This document shows, piece after piece, positions 55,932-64,000 of a DNA stretch of 64,000 nt. The translations under genes and the position numbers were made by a program. The stretch's first letter is position 1. Every line of letters starts with the position of its first letter. Source of the DNA: an uncultured Phascolarctobacterium sp. (GTDB lineage Bacteria > Bacillota > Negativicutes > Acidaminococcales > Acidaminococcaceae); contig NZ_CAAGLX010000011.1 of assembly GCF_900770955.1 (NCBI RefSeq), positions 124,001 through 188,000 of the forward strand, given 5' to 3'. Below the pieces are notes generated by a model that saw only the letters and a list, made by a program, of their open reading frames with translations, had not been told where the DNA came from and ran no database searches.

Positions 55932-57422
55932 TTATACCAGTCCTAACCATTTCCAGTAGGTCATACCCAAAAACATAATCAGGCAGAAGCCGATGATGGT
56001 CAGAGGTATGCCGCTGCGTACGAAGTCACGCACTTCGAAGGTATTGGTGCCATAGGCAATCATGTTCTGTGGTGCGTTGACCGGTAAAATAAAGCCGAAG
56101 CTTACGACATATTGCAGAATCATCGTCATACCGATAACGTTAACGCCCGGTGTTTTGAGCTGCTGCAGTACGGAGATGATGATAGGGATAATGGCGGCGG
56201 CAAGTCCTGTGGCGCTGGCGAAGCCCATATGCACGATAATCAGGAACAGAGCCATAATTGCCAGTACCATAATGGTGGTAGAATTGGACAGGTCAAAGGT
56301 GTTGACGATAACGTTGGCTAGCCAGGTAGCTGCTTTAGTTGACAGCAGAGCATTACCTAGGGAAATGCCTACACCGAAGAGAACAACGGTGCCCCAGTTG
56401 ATTTTATGGACAACCTCTTCCCATTGCATAACACCGATTTTCGGCAGCATCAAAAGGCTGATGGCAACAATGGTACTGGTGGAGGTATCGATAACGTGCA
56501 GCTTCTTTTCTGTCGTCCATAAAACAAGCAGGCAGATAGAAATGCATAAAAGCTTCATTTCATCCTTGGTGATTTTGCCCATATCATGCAGGAGCTTTTT
56601 AACTGTCTGCTGACCGCCGGGGATTTCGTCTATTTCCGGTGGCATTAAAAACATCATAACATGATACAGGGCAAAGCTCATGAGCACGGCAAAGGGAGCG
56701 GCGGCGATGAACCAGTCCAGCCAGGAAATATCTACTCCCAGCTGTGAGCGGATGAAGTTGATGGCTACCATATTTTGGGCAGCAGCTGTCTTGATACCGA
56801 CGTTCCAGACGCTGTCGACCTGAGCTACGGTAATCATCAGCATACCGGCAAAGCGGCTTTTGAGCGGTACGCCGAAAGCACTTATCATGCCGAGAACAAT
56901 AGGCACAAGGCAGGCAACGCGGGCTGTGGTGCTTGGTACAAAGAAGCTGAGAATAAAACCGCAGCAGATAACGCCGATGACAACACGGTTGGCTTTAGCG
57001 CCCAGCTTAGACAGGATAACGAGTGCGATACGCTTATCAAGCCCTGTTTTGGTCATAGCGGTGGCTAAAAACATGGCGGCGGCAACCAGGCAGAAGGCTG
57101 TGGTAGAAAAGCCTTTTAGGCCCATACCCAGGCCGGCAGCAGTGCCGAAAATTTTACCGGTTGCAGGATTGGGCGCAAAGCCTATAAGTATTGCCATGAG
57201 TGCAATGATGACACCGGCGCTGACCGGGTAGGAGATAGCTGTTGTAGCCCAGACGATGACTGAAAAGACCATGATACCTAGCATTCTTTGACCGGCGATT
57301 GAAAGGCCGTCTGGCGTAGGGCAGGCGATGATACCTAGAAGAACGATAAGCGCGATGTAAAAGCCGTACTTTTTGAAGAATCCTTCCGGCTTTTGTGTAG
57401 TGATTCTTTTTTCTTCTTCCAT
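55932..57422 (-). CDS. DASS/SLC13-family sodium:dicarboxylate (or sulfate) symporter
   Basis: This 496-residue carrier has about 12-13 membrane segments. Family signatures are PSTTARVACLVPI in the first half and PVNAPQNMIAYGTNTF in the second. DASS proteins import succinate, malate, tartrate or sulfate with sodium. In Phascolarctobacterium-like bacteria succinate uptake is central, so a C4-dicarboxylate is plausible but not shown. ATG 57422 (MEEEKRITTQK) has GAGAGGGGA upstream; an in-frame codon at 57491 lies inside a leader hairpin and was rejected. Confidence 0.88.
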   Translation of the reverse strand: MEEEKRITTQKPEGFFKKYGFYIALIVLLGIIACPTPDGLSIAGQRMLGIMVFSVIVWATTAISYPVSAGVIIALMAILIGFAPNPATGKIFGTAAGLGMGLKGFSTTAFCLVAAAMFLATAMTKTGLDKRIALVILSKLGAKANRVVIGVICCGFILSFFVPSTTARVACLVPIVLGMISAFGVPLKSRFAGMLMITVAQVDSVWNVGIKTAAAQNMVAINFIRSQLGVDISWLDWFIAAAPFAVLMSFALYHVMMFLMPPEIDEIPGGQQTVKKLLHDMGKITKDEMKLLCISICLLVLWTTEKKLHVIDTSTSTIVAISLLMLPKIGVMQWEEVVHKINWGTVVLFGVGISLGNALLSTKAATWLANVIVNTFDLSNSTTIMVLAIMALFLIIVHMGFASATGLAAAIIPIIISVLQQLKTPGVNVIGMTMILQYVVSFGFILPVNAPQNMIAYGTNTFEVRDFVRSGIPLTIIGFCLIMFLGMTYWKWLGLV

Positions 57423-57462
57423 AATTAATTCCCCTCTCAATAAAAAAATATGGAAAAACACG

Positions 57463-57540
57463 AAAACCCGATTTGTCGTCTGCATTGACAAATCGGGTTT
57501 AACTATAACTACAGTATAGCGCTTTTGGGTGATTATGCAA
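57463..57540 (-). promoter_or_regulatory. Promoter plus leader hairpin of the DASS carrier gene
   Basis: On the minus strand TTGCAT (57535-57540) and TATACT (57513-57518) are spaced by 16 bases. The transcript then meets a strong inverted repeat, AAACCCGATTTGT with ACAAATCGGGTTT (57466-57501), followed by TTTTCGTGTTTTT, about 45 bases before the start codon. It may be an attenuator or simply the terminator of the upstream PutP gene. Confidence 0.55.
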
Positions 57541-57593
57541 GAAAAATTCTTACGAGGGATAACATTTATGCGTAATTGTAATAAGCTTTACAA

Positions 57594-59051
57594 TTATTCT
57601 TCAATGTAGTTGTTGGCTTTATCATAAAGTGCAGCAACCTCTTTGGAAGGACCGCCGCTGAGCAGGGAAACAATGACGCCTGCTACGAGGCTGGCAAAAA
57701 AGCCGGGGATAATTTCGTAGATGCCGGTGGAGGCTGCCATAGTCAGGTACCAGCCGATATCAACAACAGCACCGACGATGATGCAGGCTACAGCACCCTG
57801 GAAGGTGAAGCCGCGCCAGAAAAGGCTGAGCATGATAGCAGAGCCGAAGGCTGCACCGAATACGCCCCAGGCATTGGCGACCAGCTCCATAATGCTGCCT
57901 GCACGCGGGGAATCGGCAATAAGCAGCGCAACGAAGGAGATAATGAGTACAACGATGCGTCCTGCCCAAAGCATTTCCTTGTCACCGGACTGGTATTTGC
58001 GGATTACAGGCTTGTAAACATCGCTGGCAAAGGCAGAAGCGGAAGCGAGCAGCTGACTGGATGCAGTACTCATGGAAGCTGCCAATACGCCGGAAAGCAG
58101 GATACCGCTCATCAGAGCCGGGAAAATGCTGCGAACCATGGCGATGAATACCAGAGAGTTTTGGTTGATGTTTTCATCCATGCCCAGATACATACGGCCA
58201 ACAACGCCTACCATGGTAGCGAAGAAGCAGATGAGGGCGGTCCAGCTGATAGCAATAACAGCGGATTTTTTCATTTCCTTCTGAGATTTGAGGGACATGA
58301 AGCGGATGATGATATGCGGCATACCGAAGTAGCCAAGGCCCCAGCCGAAGCCGGAGATAATATCAGAGGTTTTGGCAACCGGATTCCAATAATCGGGCGG
58401 AATGCCGGCAACAGCCTGTGGATTGATTAAGGATACAGCGAAGATAGGTGCAATCAGCAGAGAACCAAGAATCATCAGGCCTTGGTAGAAATCGGTCCAG
58501 CAAACAGCGGAAAAGCCACCCAAGAAGGTGTAGCCGATGATAATGAAGGCTGCCACATACATGGTGTAGGTCTGGTCAATACCGATAACAGTGTTGAACA
58601 GAGTACCGCAAGCCTTGATGCTGGAAGCGGAATAAATAGTGTAGGCAATAAGGAAAACGATTGCACAGATTACCTGCAGCACGTGGGACTTAGATAAAAA
58701 ACGGTTGCTGAGGTACTGCGGGATAGTGATGGCATCGTTGGCCACGATAGAAAAACGGCGCAGGCGCGGTGCCTGGAAAATCCAGCTTAAGGCATAGCCG
58801 GTGAGCAGACCGATACTGATCCAGGCCTGACCGAGACCAAGAGCATAAATAGATGTCGGCAAGCCCATGAGCACCCAGGCGCTCATATCCGAAGCACCGG
58901 CAGAAAGTGCGGTTACCCACGGTCCCATCTGACGGCCACCGAGAAAGTAGGTTTTTTCACCACCCTGACGATTTTTATAGAAGAACCAGATGCCGATTGA
59001 TAGCATGAACAACAGGTAGATAATGAATACTACCATTTCTGTATAATTCAC
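57594..59051 (-). CDS. putP: Sodium/proline symporter PutP-like
   Basis: This 485-residue SSS-family carrier has 13 predicted membrane segments. It contains the PutP-type stretches FFLGGRQMGPWVTALSAGASDMSAW-like (residues about 35-60), GLPTSIYALGLGQAW and SSSIKACG. PutP imports proline with sodium. The start is taken as GTG 59051, since GGAGGGG lies about 5 bases upstream; ATG 59036 is an alternative. It has its own promoter (59087-59116). The match to PutP is closer than for the 40828 carrier, which belongs to another SSS branch. Confidence 0.9.
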   Translation of the reverse strand: MNYTEMVVFIIYLLFMLSIGIWFFYKNRQGGEKTYFLGGRQMGPWVTALSAGASDMSAWVLMGLPTSIYALGLGQAWISIGLLTGYALSWIFQAPRLRRFSIVANDAITIPQYLSNRFLSKSHVLQVICAIVFLIAYTIYSASSIKACGTLFNTVIGIDQTYTMYVAAFIIIGYTFLGGFSAVCWTDFYQGLMILGSLLIAPIFAVSLINPQAVAGIPPDYWNPVAKTSDIISGFGWGLGYFGMPHIIIRFMSLKSQKEMKKSAVIAISWTALICFFATMVGVVGRMYLGMDENINQNSLVFIAMVRSIFPALMSGILLSGVLAASMSTASSQLLASASAFASDVYKPVIRKYQSGDKEMLWAGRIVVLIISFVALLIADSPRAGSIMELVANAWGVFGAAFGSAIMLSLFWRGFTFQGAVACIIVGAVVDIGWYLTMAASTGIYEIIPGFFASLVAGVIVSLLSGGPSKEVAALYDKANNYIEE

Positions 59052-59086
59052 AAACACCCCTCCAAAATTTAAGAATAGATAACATT

Positions 59087-59116
59087 ATTATACACTTAAA
59101 GTTCAGACTACTGCAA
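59087..59116 (-). promoter_or_regulatory. Promoter of the putP-like gene
   Basis: On the minus strand TTGCAG (59111-59116) and TATAAT (59087-59092) are spaced by 18 bases. Confidence 0.65.
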
Positions 59117-59133
59117 GCAAATAATAAAAATAA

Positions 59134-59202
59134 AGTGCTTAATTTAAAGCAGACAGTGTTTTGAGGACTGCTATGAACACTGCCTGCTGCTAATTAAGCA
59201 CG
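59134..59202 (-). terminator. Long inverted-repeat terminator
   Basis: GTGCTTAATT pairs with AATTAAGCAC, with an inner stem CAGTGTT/AACACTG; on the minus strand it is followed by TTTATTTTTATTATT. It ends the DUF401 transcript, just upstream of the putP promoter. Confidence 0.75.
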
Positions 59203-59208
59203 AAAAGT

Positions 59209-60417
59209 TTACCATGTGAAATATGTATAGGCTGTAAAAATAGTCAGAATGATGATTTCGCAAAGCAGGACAGGCTTAAGTGTTTTGAAAAAGTTGGCTT
59301 TGAAATAATCAACAGTGATAACAAGACACATATGCGTCGGGGTAAGCATTTGTCCGGCAATACCGAAGGCCATGGCAACGCCGGCAAGGTTCAGACTGCC
59401 GGTCTGCATAGCGGCGACGATGGGCATGACGATGGCCACGTGTCCCTGCGACATACCGGTAAGTACGCCGATGATGAAGCTGACGCAGGCGATAATGACA
59501 GGCACCGGCAACGGTGAGCTTTGGAAGGCTGCGACGATTTCCTGCAGCACATGAGTGACTGTCAAAATCTGAATGAAGTAAAGGATACAGAGTACATTGA
59601 GAAACATTTTGATGTCCAGTGCGCCGATAACGACATCCTTGAGGCCAAGCTCACGCTTAGTAAAGCGCAGTACCAAAAACAGGCAGGCTGTGACCAGACC
59701 CATGCCGGCAGAGGCGTTAAAGCCACAGAAAACTACCAGAATAAAGGTGATGATGACAGGCGAAAGTGCCAGCCACAAATCCTGCGTCCCCTGGCTGTCG
59801 CTGACTGCTTCGGTACGGCTGCTGTCCGCTTTAATCGGGCGGATGAGGACGAACCAGCCTGCGGAGAAGGCCAGCACAGTAAGCCAGGCCAGATGCAGAA
59901 TGAATTCGCCGTAGCTGACGCCGGCGATGTTGCAGGCCATGATCATACCGGGAATAATCGGACTGGAAAATTCAAAGATGTGACGGAACCAGAAGTTGAC
60001 AGCTGCTTTGTGTTCCTGGTCGATAGGCAGATTTTTGCTGGCTTCCTCTACGATAGGAGCAGAAAAGCGTGCGCCGCCCAACGAAGGCAGCAGCCCCAAG
60101 AAGGCCGGCATCACGGCCAGGGTTACTTTGGCGCTGGAAAAGATACGCTGCAATGCCTGCACCATACCGGCCAGCGCACCGCTGGTACGCAGCTCTATTT
60201 CCAGACACATAACGAAATACAAGGCAAAAAGAATATCGTAGGTGCGCGGCATTGTTAAGGTTTCGAGCAAGGCCTGCAGCAGATACGGCAGCTCAGGTGC
60301 TTTCATCAGCCAAATGAAAATACCGCTGGTGAGCATGCAGGGGCCTATGGGAATATGACGCCGCAGCATGAGGATTATCATGAGCATGGCGATTGTAAGC
60401 AGGAGAAATATATTCAT
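59209..60417 (-). CDS. DUF401-family integral membrane protein
   Basis: This 402-residue protein has about ten hydrophobic segments. The conserved stretch MPAFLGLLPSLGGARFSAPIVEEA, early in the protein, matches DUF401, a family in anaerobes that looks like an ion/organic-acid transporter (related to GntP/DcuC-type carriers). The substrate is unknown. The ATG at 60417 follows AAAGGAAAG. It lies upstream of putP but is separated from it by a terminator and promoter. Confidence 0.82.
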   Translation of the reverse strand: MNIFLLLTIAMLMIILMLRRHIPIGPCMLTSGIFIWLMKAPELPYLLQALLETLTMPRTYDILFALYFVMCLEIELRTSGALAGMVQALQRIFSSAKVTLAVMPAFLGLLPSLGGARFSAPIVEEASKNLPIDQEHKAAVNFWFRHIFEFSSPIIPGMIMACNIAGVSYGEFILHLAWLTVLAFSAGWFVLIRPIKADSSRTEAVSDSQGTQDLWLALSPVIITFILVVFCGFNASAGMGLVTACLFLVLRFTKRELGLKDVVIGALDIKMFLNVLCILYFIQILTVTHVLQEIVAAFQSSPLPVPVIIACVSFIIGVLTGMSQGHVAIVMPIVAAMQTGSLNLAGVAMAFGIAGQMLTPTHMCLVITVDYFKANFFKTLKPVLLCEIIILTIFTAYTYFTW

Positions 60418-60531
60418 AAACTATCTTTCCTTTCGGTTGCTTAATTGTTGACAAGTTCCAAGTAATTGCCGATGATGTTTATTTATTATACACCCTGCCA
60501 CAAAAATTTCATAATAAAACTGTAAAATTTA

Positions 60532-60560
60532 TTAGTTTGGGATGTAAATAATGCTATAAT
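60532..60560 (+). promoter_or_regulatory. Candidate promoter of the PtuA/PtuB-type module
   Basis: A consensus -10 TATAAT (60555-60560) lies 17 bases from a weak -35 TTAGTT (60532-60537). GGAGGTCAGG follows as the ribosome site. Confidence 0.45.
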
Positions 60561-60592
60561 GTAAGCAGAGATACAGAAACGGAGGTCAGGTT

Positions 60593-61909
60593 ATGCAGAT
60601 AGAAAGATTAAGGCTGAAGAATTTCCGTTGTTATGATGAGCTTGATATTGATTTTGAACCTAAGCTGACAGTTATTGTAGGCGAAAACGGCAAGGGCAAG
60701 ACGGCGATTTTTGATGCGTTGGCGGTTGCATTGGAGCCTTACCTGCGCAGCTTTGATGCCAGCGGCAGGCAAATTACTCCACAGGATGTGCGGCGTGTGC
60801 CTGTTTATAAAAAGGATATGCGTCATATTGATGGTATGGAATGCCATTATCCGGTAGAAATTAAGCTGGAGGGTGAGGTTTACGGCAAAAAGCTCACCTG
60901 TACCCGCCGTCTGCTGGAGGGCAATGTGCCTGAGGATGATGCTGCTGAGCTGTGCGAGCGTGGTTGCGCGTTGGCACATGATGCACAGGAGAATGGCAAC
61001 AGGCTGCTGCCGGTGCTGGCCTATTACGGTACTCAGCGCATTTGGGTAGACAGTAAGCTGATGACAAATTTTCATAAGTCACTGATGGAACGCAAGGTAG
61101 GCTATGAGGAATGTCTGGAGCCATCTTCTTCCTATAGTACTTTTGGCAAATGGTTTGAGTATGTTACCAAGTGTGCGCAGACAGAGCAGCAGTACAGCGC
61201 AGAGGTGAAGCGTAATGTGATGCTGAAGAATGCTATTCAGAATGCTGTAGACGTGTGTCTGGAAAGCACCGGACTGCGTGATTTGTATTATAATTACCGC
61301 CTGAAGTGCTTTGTTGTCAGCCATCCTGATATGGGTGAAATGGTGGTAGATGAATTGAGCGATGGCTTCCGCAGTATTATCAGCATGGTGGCTGACCTGG
61401 CCTATCGCATGGCGCGTCTGAATCCGCAGATGCGTGAGGAGGCGGCAACAAAGACACCAGGGCTTGTGTTGATTGATGAGGTGGAAATGCATCTGCATCC
61501 TCTGTGGCAGCAGACGGTGCTGCTGGATTTGCAGAAAACTTTCCCGATGGTGCAATTTGTAGTTACTACGCATAGTCCGCAGGTGCTGAGCAGCGTGCCG
61601 GCTGAAAGCATCCGCGTGCTGGCCTGGGGCAAGCAGTTTGAAGGCGTGCGTCACGTAGATTTTTCCTTGGGTGCCAACAGCTATCAGTTGCTGCAGGATA
61701 TTCAGAATGTGAGCCCGCGTCCGCAATCTCTGCCGATTGTGAAAGATTTAAAGCGTTATCTGCAGCTGGTGAGCGAGGATGCCTGGGATACGCCGGAGGC
61801 TTTAAAGCTGCGCAAAAAGCTGGATAAATGGTCTAAAGGCAAGGAGCCTGCTCTGCTGCGTGCGGATATGGATATCCGTATGCGTCAGTTCCGCAGGAGG
61901 CGCTCATGA
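60593..61909 (+). CDS. ptuA: AAA/SMC-type ATPase PtuA of a Septu-like antiphage system
   Basis: This 438-residue RecF/SMC-like ATPase has Walker A VGENGKGKTAIFDAL (about residue 30), an ABC signature-like LSDGFRS (about 255), Walker B LVLIDEVEMHLHP (about 290) and a His switch TTHSPQVL. There is no long coiled coil. An HNH endonuclease gene of the PtuB family overlaps its end by 4 bases. That pairing is the definition of Septu, in which PtuA binds nucleotide and controls PtuB nuclease during phage infection. The retron form would need a reverse transcriptase, which is absent. Confidence 0.85.
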   Translation: MQIERLRLKNFRCYDELDIDFEPKLTVIVGENGKGKTAIFDALAVALEPYLRSFDASGRQITPQDVRRVPVYKKDMRHIDGMECHYPVEIKLEGEVYGKKLTCTRRLLEGNVPEDDAAELCERGCALAHDAQENGNRLLPVLAYYGTQRIWVDSKLMTNFHKSLMERKVGYEECLEPSSSYSTFGKWFEYVTKCAQTEQQYSAEVKRNVMLKNAIQNAVDVCLESTGLRDLYYNYRLKCFVVSHPDMGEMVVDELSDGFRSIISMVADLAYRMARLNPQMREEAATKTPGLVLIDEVEMHLHPLWQQTVLLDLQKTFPMVQFVVTTHSPQVLSSVPAESIRVLAWGKQFEGVRHVDFSLGANSYQLLQDIQNVSPRPQSLPIVKDLKRYLQLVSEDAWDTPEALKLRKKLDKWSKGKEPALLRADMDIRMRQFRRRRS

Positions 61910-62685
61910 AACGTGTTTATAAAAGCAAGGTAGAGCCGGAGATGCTGAAGCAATACCGTCTGCATAATCCCGAGGAAACCTGGGAGCATTTCCGCCGTCG
62001 CTGCCGCAAGGGCTATAAGCAGGTGCGCGAAGCAATTTTGCGGGACCAGCACGGACTTTGCGCCTACTGCGAGGTCAGCATTAAGCTGGCGGAGGAGGAA
62101 GGCGAGGTTGATGACTTCCGTGTGGAGCATTTTTATCCGAAAAATGCTACGCAGGAGCACGGGCATAACTATCATCTGGATTGGCGCAATCTGCTTGGCG
62201 TATGTCACGGCGGCAGCCAGCCCTATGTACCTGATCCCGAGTGGCGTTATTCCAGCCAGAAGCGCGACCGCAGCTGTGATGTGCCTAAGGGCGGACGCGA
62301 AATTACGAGCTATATTCTCAATCCGCTGAAGATTCCCGGTAAAATCCGCCTGTTCCGTTATGCGGAGCATAGCGGGCGGATGTATGTAGACGAAGATACC
62401 TGCCCCAAGGAGCTGCAGAATAAGGCGCGCAGTACTATCCGCGAGCTGAATCTGAACGCACCGCGTCTGATGCGGATGCGCCGCGAGGTTATTCATACGC
62501 TGGAGGACCAGATCAGTGACGAGCTGAGTAAGGGCCGGGATATGGATGAAGTGTTGGAAATGCTGGCGACTATTTGTCTGGTGCCTGATTATAATGGTGT
62601 GACGCTGCCGTTCTTTTCCGTTATCCGTTGGTATTTGGGCGAGGCGGCGGAAGAGGTTATCCGTGCGAGCGGATCAAAGCTGTAG
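61906..62685 (+). CDS. ptuB: HNH endonuclease PtuB (TIGR02646-type)
   Basis: This 259-residue protein has an HNH fold: the zinc pair CAYCEVS (about residue 48), the catalytic His in VEHFYPKN (about 78), Asn in DWRNLLGVC, and a Cys/His-rich core (CHGG). This layout matches TIGR02646/PtuB. It should cut DNA or RNA when activated by its partner ATPase. Translation is coupled (ATGA overlap at 61906-61909). The GC content resembles the neighbourhood, so any acquisition is not recent by that measure. Confidence 0.85.
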   Translation: MKRVYKSKVEPEMLKQYRLHNPEETWEHFRRRCRKGYKQVREAILRDQHGLCAYCEVSIKLAEEEGEVDDFRVEHFYPKNATQEHGHNYHLDWRNLLGVCHGGSQPYVPDPEWRYSSQKRDRSCDVPKGGREITSYILNPLKIPGKIRLFRYAEHSGRMYVDEDTCPKELQNKARSTIRELNLNAPRLMRMRREVIHTLEDQISDELSKGRDMDEVLEMLATICLVPDYNGVTLPFFSVIRWYLGEAAEEVIRASGSKL

Positions 62686-62690
62686 CATTC

Positions 62691-62723
62691 AAATCCTGTC
62701 TGCCATGCAGGCAGGATTTTTTT
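62691..62723 (+). terminator. Terminator of the PtuA/PtuB-type module
   Basis: ATCCTG(T)CTGC pairs with GCAG(G)CAGGAT, followed by seven T residues. Confidence 0.85.
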
Positions 62724-62802
62724 AGTGCATGAAGAATAATATAAAATGGTTCTTGAAGCATGAATTTTTGATAAATACACTATAAAAAAGGAGAATAGAC
62801 AA

Positions 62803-64000
62803 ATGCAAGTTACGAATAAGGCTTTTAAGGCTTACGATGTACGTGGCGTTTACCCCACAGAAGTTAACGAGGAAATGGCTTACCGTATGGGACGCATTTT
62901 TTCAGCTATGTTCGCTGCGGAAACAGTTGTTGTCGGACATGATATCCGTCTGAGCGGCAGAGCGCTGGTGGATGCGCTGACGGAGGGTTTGCGTCATGGC
63001 GGCACTAAAGTTATTGATATCGGCCAATGCGGTACGGAAATGATTTATTTTGCTACCGCTCATCTGAAAGCGGACGGCGGTATTATGGTTACTGCCAGCC
63101 ATAATCCTAAGGAATACAATGGCATGAAGCTGGTGCGTCGTGATGCGCGTCCTGTTTCCAGCGATACCGGTCTGAAGGAAATTGGTGAGATGGTTGCTAC
63201 TACAAAGCCATTTGCACATCAGGTGGTAGCAGGCAAGACTATGGGTGCCTTGGAGCAGATGGATATTATGCCTGCTTATATTGAGCATTTACTGACTTAC
63301 GTTGATACGAGTGTGCTCAAACCGATGAAGATTGTTGCTAACCCCGGCAATGGTGGTGCTGGCCCGATTTTGAAGGAGCTGGCTAAGCATTTGCCGTTTG
63401 AGTTTATTACGCTGAACGAAACGCCTGACGGCACCTTCCCCAATGGTGTGCCTAACCCGCTGCTGCTGCCAAATCGTGAGGCTACGGCCAAGGTTGTGCG
63501 CGAGAGTGGTGCTGATCTGGGTATTGCCTGGGATGGTGATTTCGACCGCTGCTTCCTTTTTGACGAGAAGGCAGATTTTATCGAAGGCTATTACATTGTC
63601 GGCCTGCTGGCGGAGGTTTTCCTGCACAAGGAGCCGGGTGCGAAGATTATGTTCGACCCGCGCCTGACCTGGAATACGGAGGCTATTTTGCAGCGTGACG
63701 GCGGTGTGCCTGTGCGCTGCAAGAGCGGCCATGCCTTTATGAAGGAATGCATGCGCAACAATGACGTGCTGTACGGCGGCGAGATGAGTGCGCATCATTA
63801 TTTCCGCGATTTCTCCTGCTGCGACAGCGGCATGATTCCCTGGCTTTTGGTAACTGAGCTGATGTGCCGCAGCGGCAAAAAGCTCAGCGAGCTGGTAGGC
63901 GAGCGCGTTGCTATGTATCCCTGCAGCGGTGAAATAAACCGCAAGGTTGCTGATTCCGCGGCAGTACTGGCAGAGCTGGGCAAAAAATATGCTGACGGCG
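62803..64000 (+). CDS. Phosphomannomutase/phosphoglucomutase, 3' truncated by the window
   Basis: The frame runs open to the end of the window (399 codons seen; the family is about 450-460). The alpha-D-phosphohexomutase motifs are all visible: the opening FKAYDVRG, the phosphoserine loop TASHNPKEYNG (about residue 98), the Mg loop WDGDFDRCF (about 242), and the sugar-binding GEMSAHHYF (about 325). It interconverts hexose 1- and 6-phosphates for cell-envelope sugar nucleotides. AAAGGAG precedes the ATG. Mannose versus glucose preference cannot be set from this. Confidence 0.93.
   Translation, partial: MQVTNKAFKAYDVRGVYPTEVNEEMAYRMGRIFSAMFAAETVVVGHDIRLSGRALVDALTEGLRHGGTKVIDIGQCGTEMIYFATAHLKADGGIMVTASHNPKEYNGMKLVRRDARPVSSDTGLKEIGEMVATTKPFAHQVVAGKTMGALEQMDIMPAYIEHLLTYVDTSVLKPMKIVANPGNGGAGPILKELAKHLPFEFITLNETPDGTFPNGVPNPLLLPNREATAKVVRESGADLGIAWDGDFDRCFLFDEKADFIEGYYIVGLLAEVFLHKEPGAKIMFDPRLTWNTEAILQRDGGVPVRCKSGHAFMKECMRNNDVLYGGEMSAHHYFRDFSCCDSGMIPWLLVTELMCRSGKKLSELVGERVAMYPCSGEINRKVADSAAVLAELGKKYADG

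Noticed and set aside
60418..62802. Retron associated with the PtuA/PtuB pair
   Set aside because: No reverse transcriptase gene and no msr-msd-like inverted repeats occur next to the two genes.

Overview
This 64 kb window looks like a chromosomal segment of a diderm Firmicute of the class Negativicutes, most likely Acidaminococcaceae and close to Phascolarctobacterium. That placement is inferred. Firmicute-type genes (LytR-CpsA-Psr protein, FakA/FakB, SpoVB-like flippase, YycJ/WalJ, alanine racemase) sit beside a small outer-membrane beta-barrel protein with a signal peptide and a terminal Phe. HydE, an N-terminal-rubredoxin rubrerythrin and ThiH indicate an anaerobe. The window is mostly housekeeping and metabolic; there is no prophage, insertion sequence or CRISPR array.

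Layout. 1-6.9 kb (+): end of an LCP gene, fakB-like degV, fakA, a Fur/PerR regulator, YycJ-type hydrolase, HtrA-like lipoprotein protease and rlmH. 7.0-10.3 kb (-): iscS-hydE-mnmA, a sulfur-mobilising operon. 10.5-12.2 kb: cysK with a short upstream ORF ending in Cys, and a convergent IscR-like regulator. 12.3-12.5 kb: a cluster of DnaA-box-like sites. 12.6-13.1 kb: an S-component-like membrane protein. 13.2-19.9 kb (-): a complete glutamate-to-uroporphyrinogen/siroheme operon (precorrin-2 dehydrogenase, hemA, hemC, cobA-hemD fusion, hemB, hemL). 20-29.3 kb: rubrerythrin, outer-membrane protein, flippase, M23 peptidase, hydrolases, two HAD phosphatases, M24 peptidase, nicotinamidase, and a FeoB-associated-type mini-protein. 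29.3-32.4 kb: alr and an AT-rich orphan gene with an internal duplication. 32.5-36.7 kb (-): pyrophosphatase and the thiazole operon thiS-thiF-thiG-thiH-tenI behind a strong promoter and an attenuator-like leader. 36.8-40.6 kb: cupin, HerA-like ATPase, CorA, a tandem 111-bp repeat, and a TSCPD protein.

40.7-44.7 kb (+): a transporter, a HutP-family RNA-binding-protein homologue, L-serine dehydratase beta and alpha subunits, and RidA. This is a coherent serine-to-pyruvate module with 2-aminoacrylate clean-up, and its leader carries a triplicated TAGNATGG motif. 44.8-45.4 kb: tRNA-His, -Gln, -Lys and -Leu. 45.5-47.9 kb: ilvN-ilvB. 48.0-55.0 kb: a polyamine operon combining the arginine decarboxylase/agmatine route to putrescine with both SpeE and the carboxynorspermidine dehydrogenase/decarboxylase pair. 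55-60.4 kb (-): a membrane protein, a HicB-like remnant, and three membrane carriers. 60.6-62.7 kb (+): a two-gene PtuA/PtuB (Septu-type) antiphage module without a retron. 62.8-64 kb: start of a phosphomannomutase/phosphoglucomutase gene.

Most novel candidates: (1) the HutP-like regulator with its TAGNATGG leader in the serine operon; (2) the thiS leader attenuator; (3) a dispersed ~100-bp palindromic element whose end bases change in compensating fashion between two loci; (4) the Cys-ending upstream ORF before cysK; (5) the DnaA-box cluster away from dnaA.
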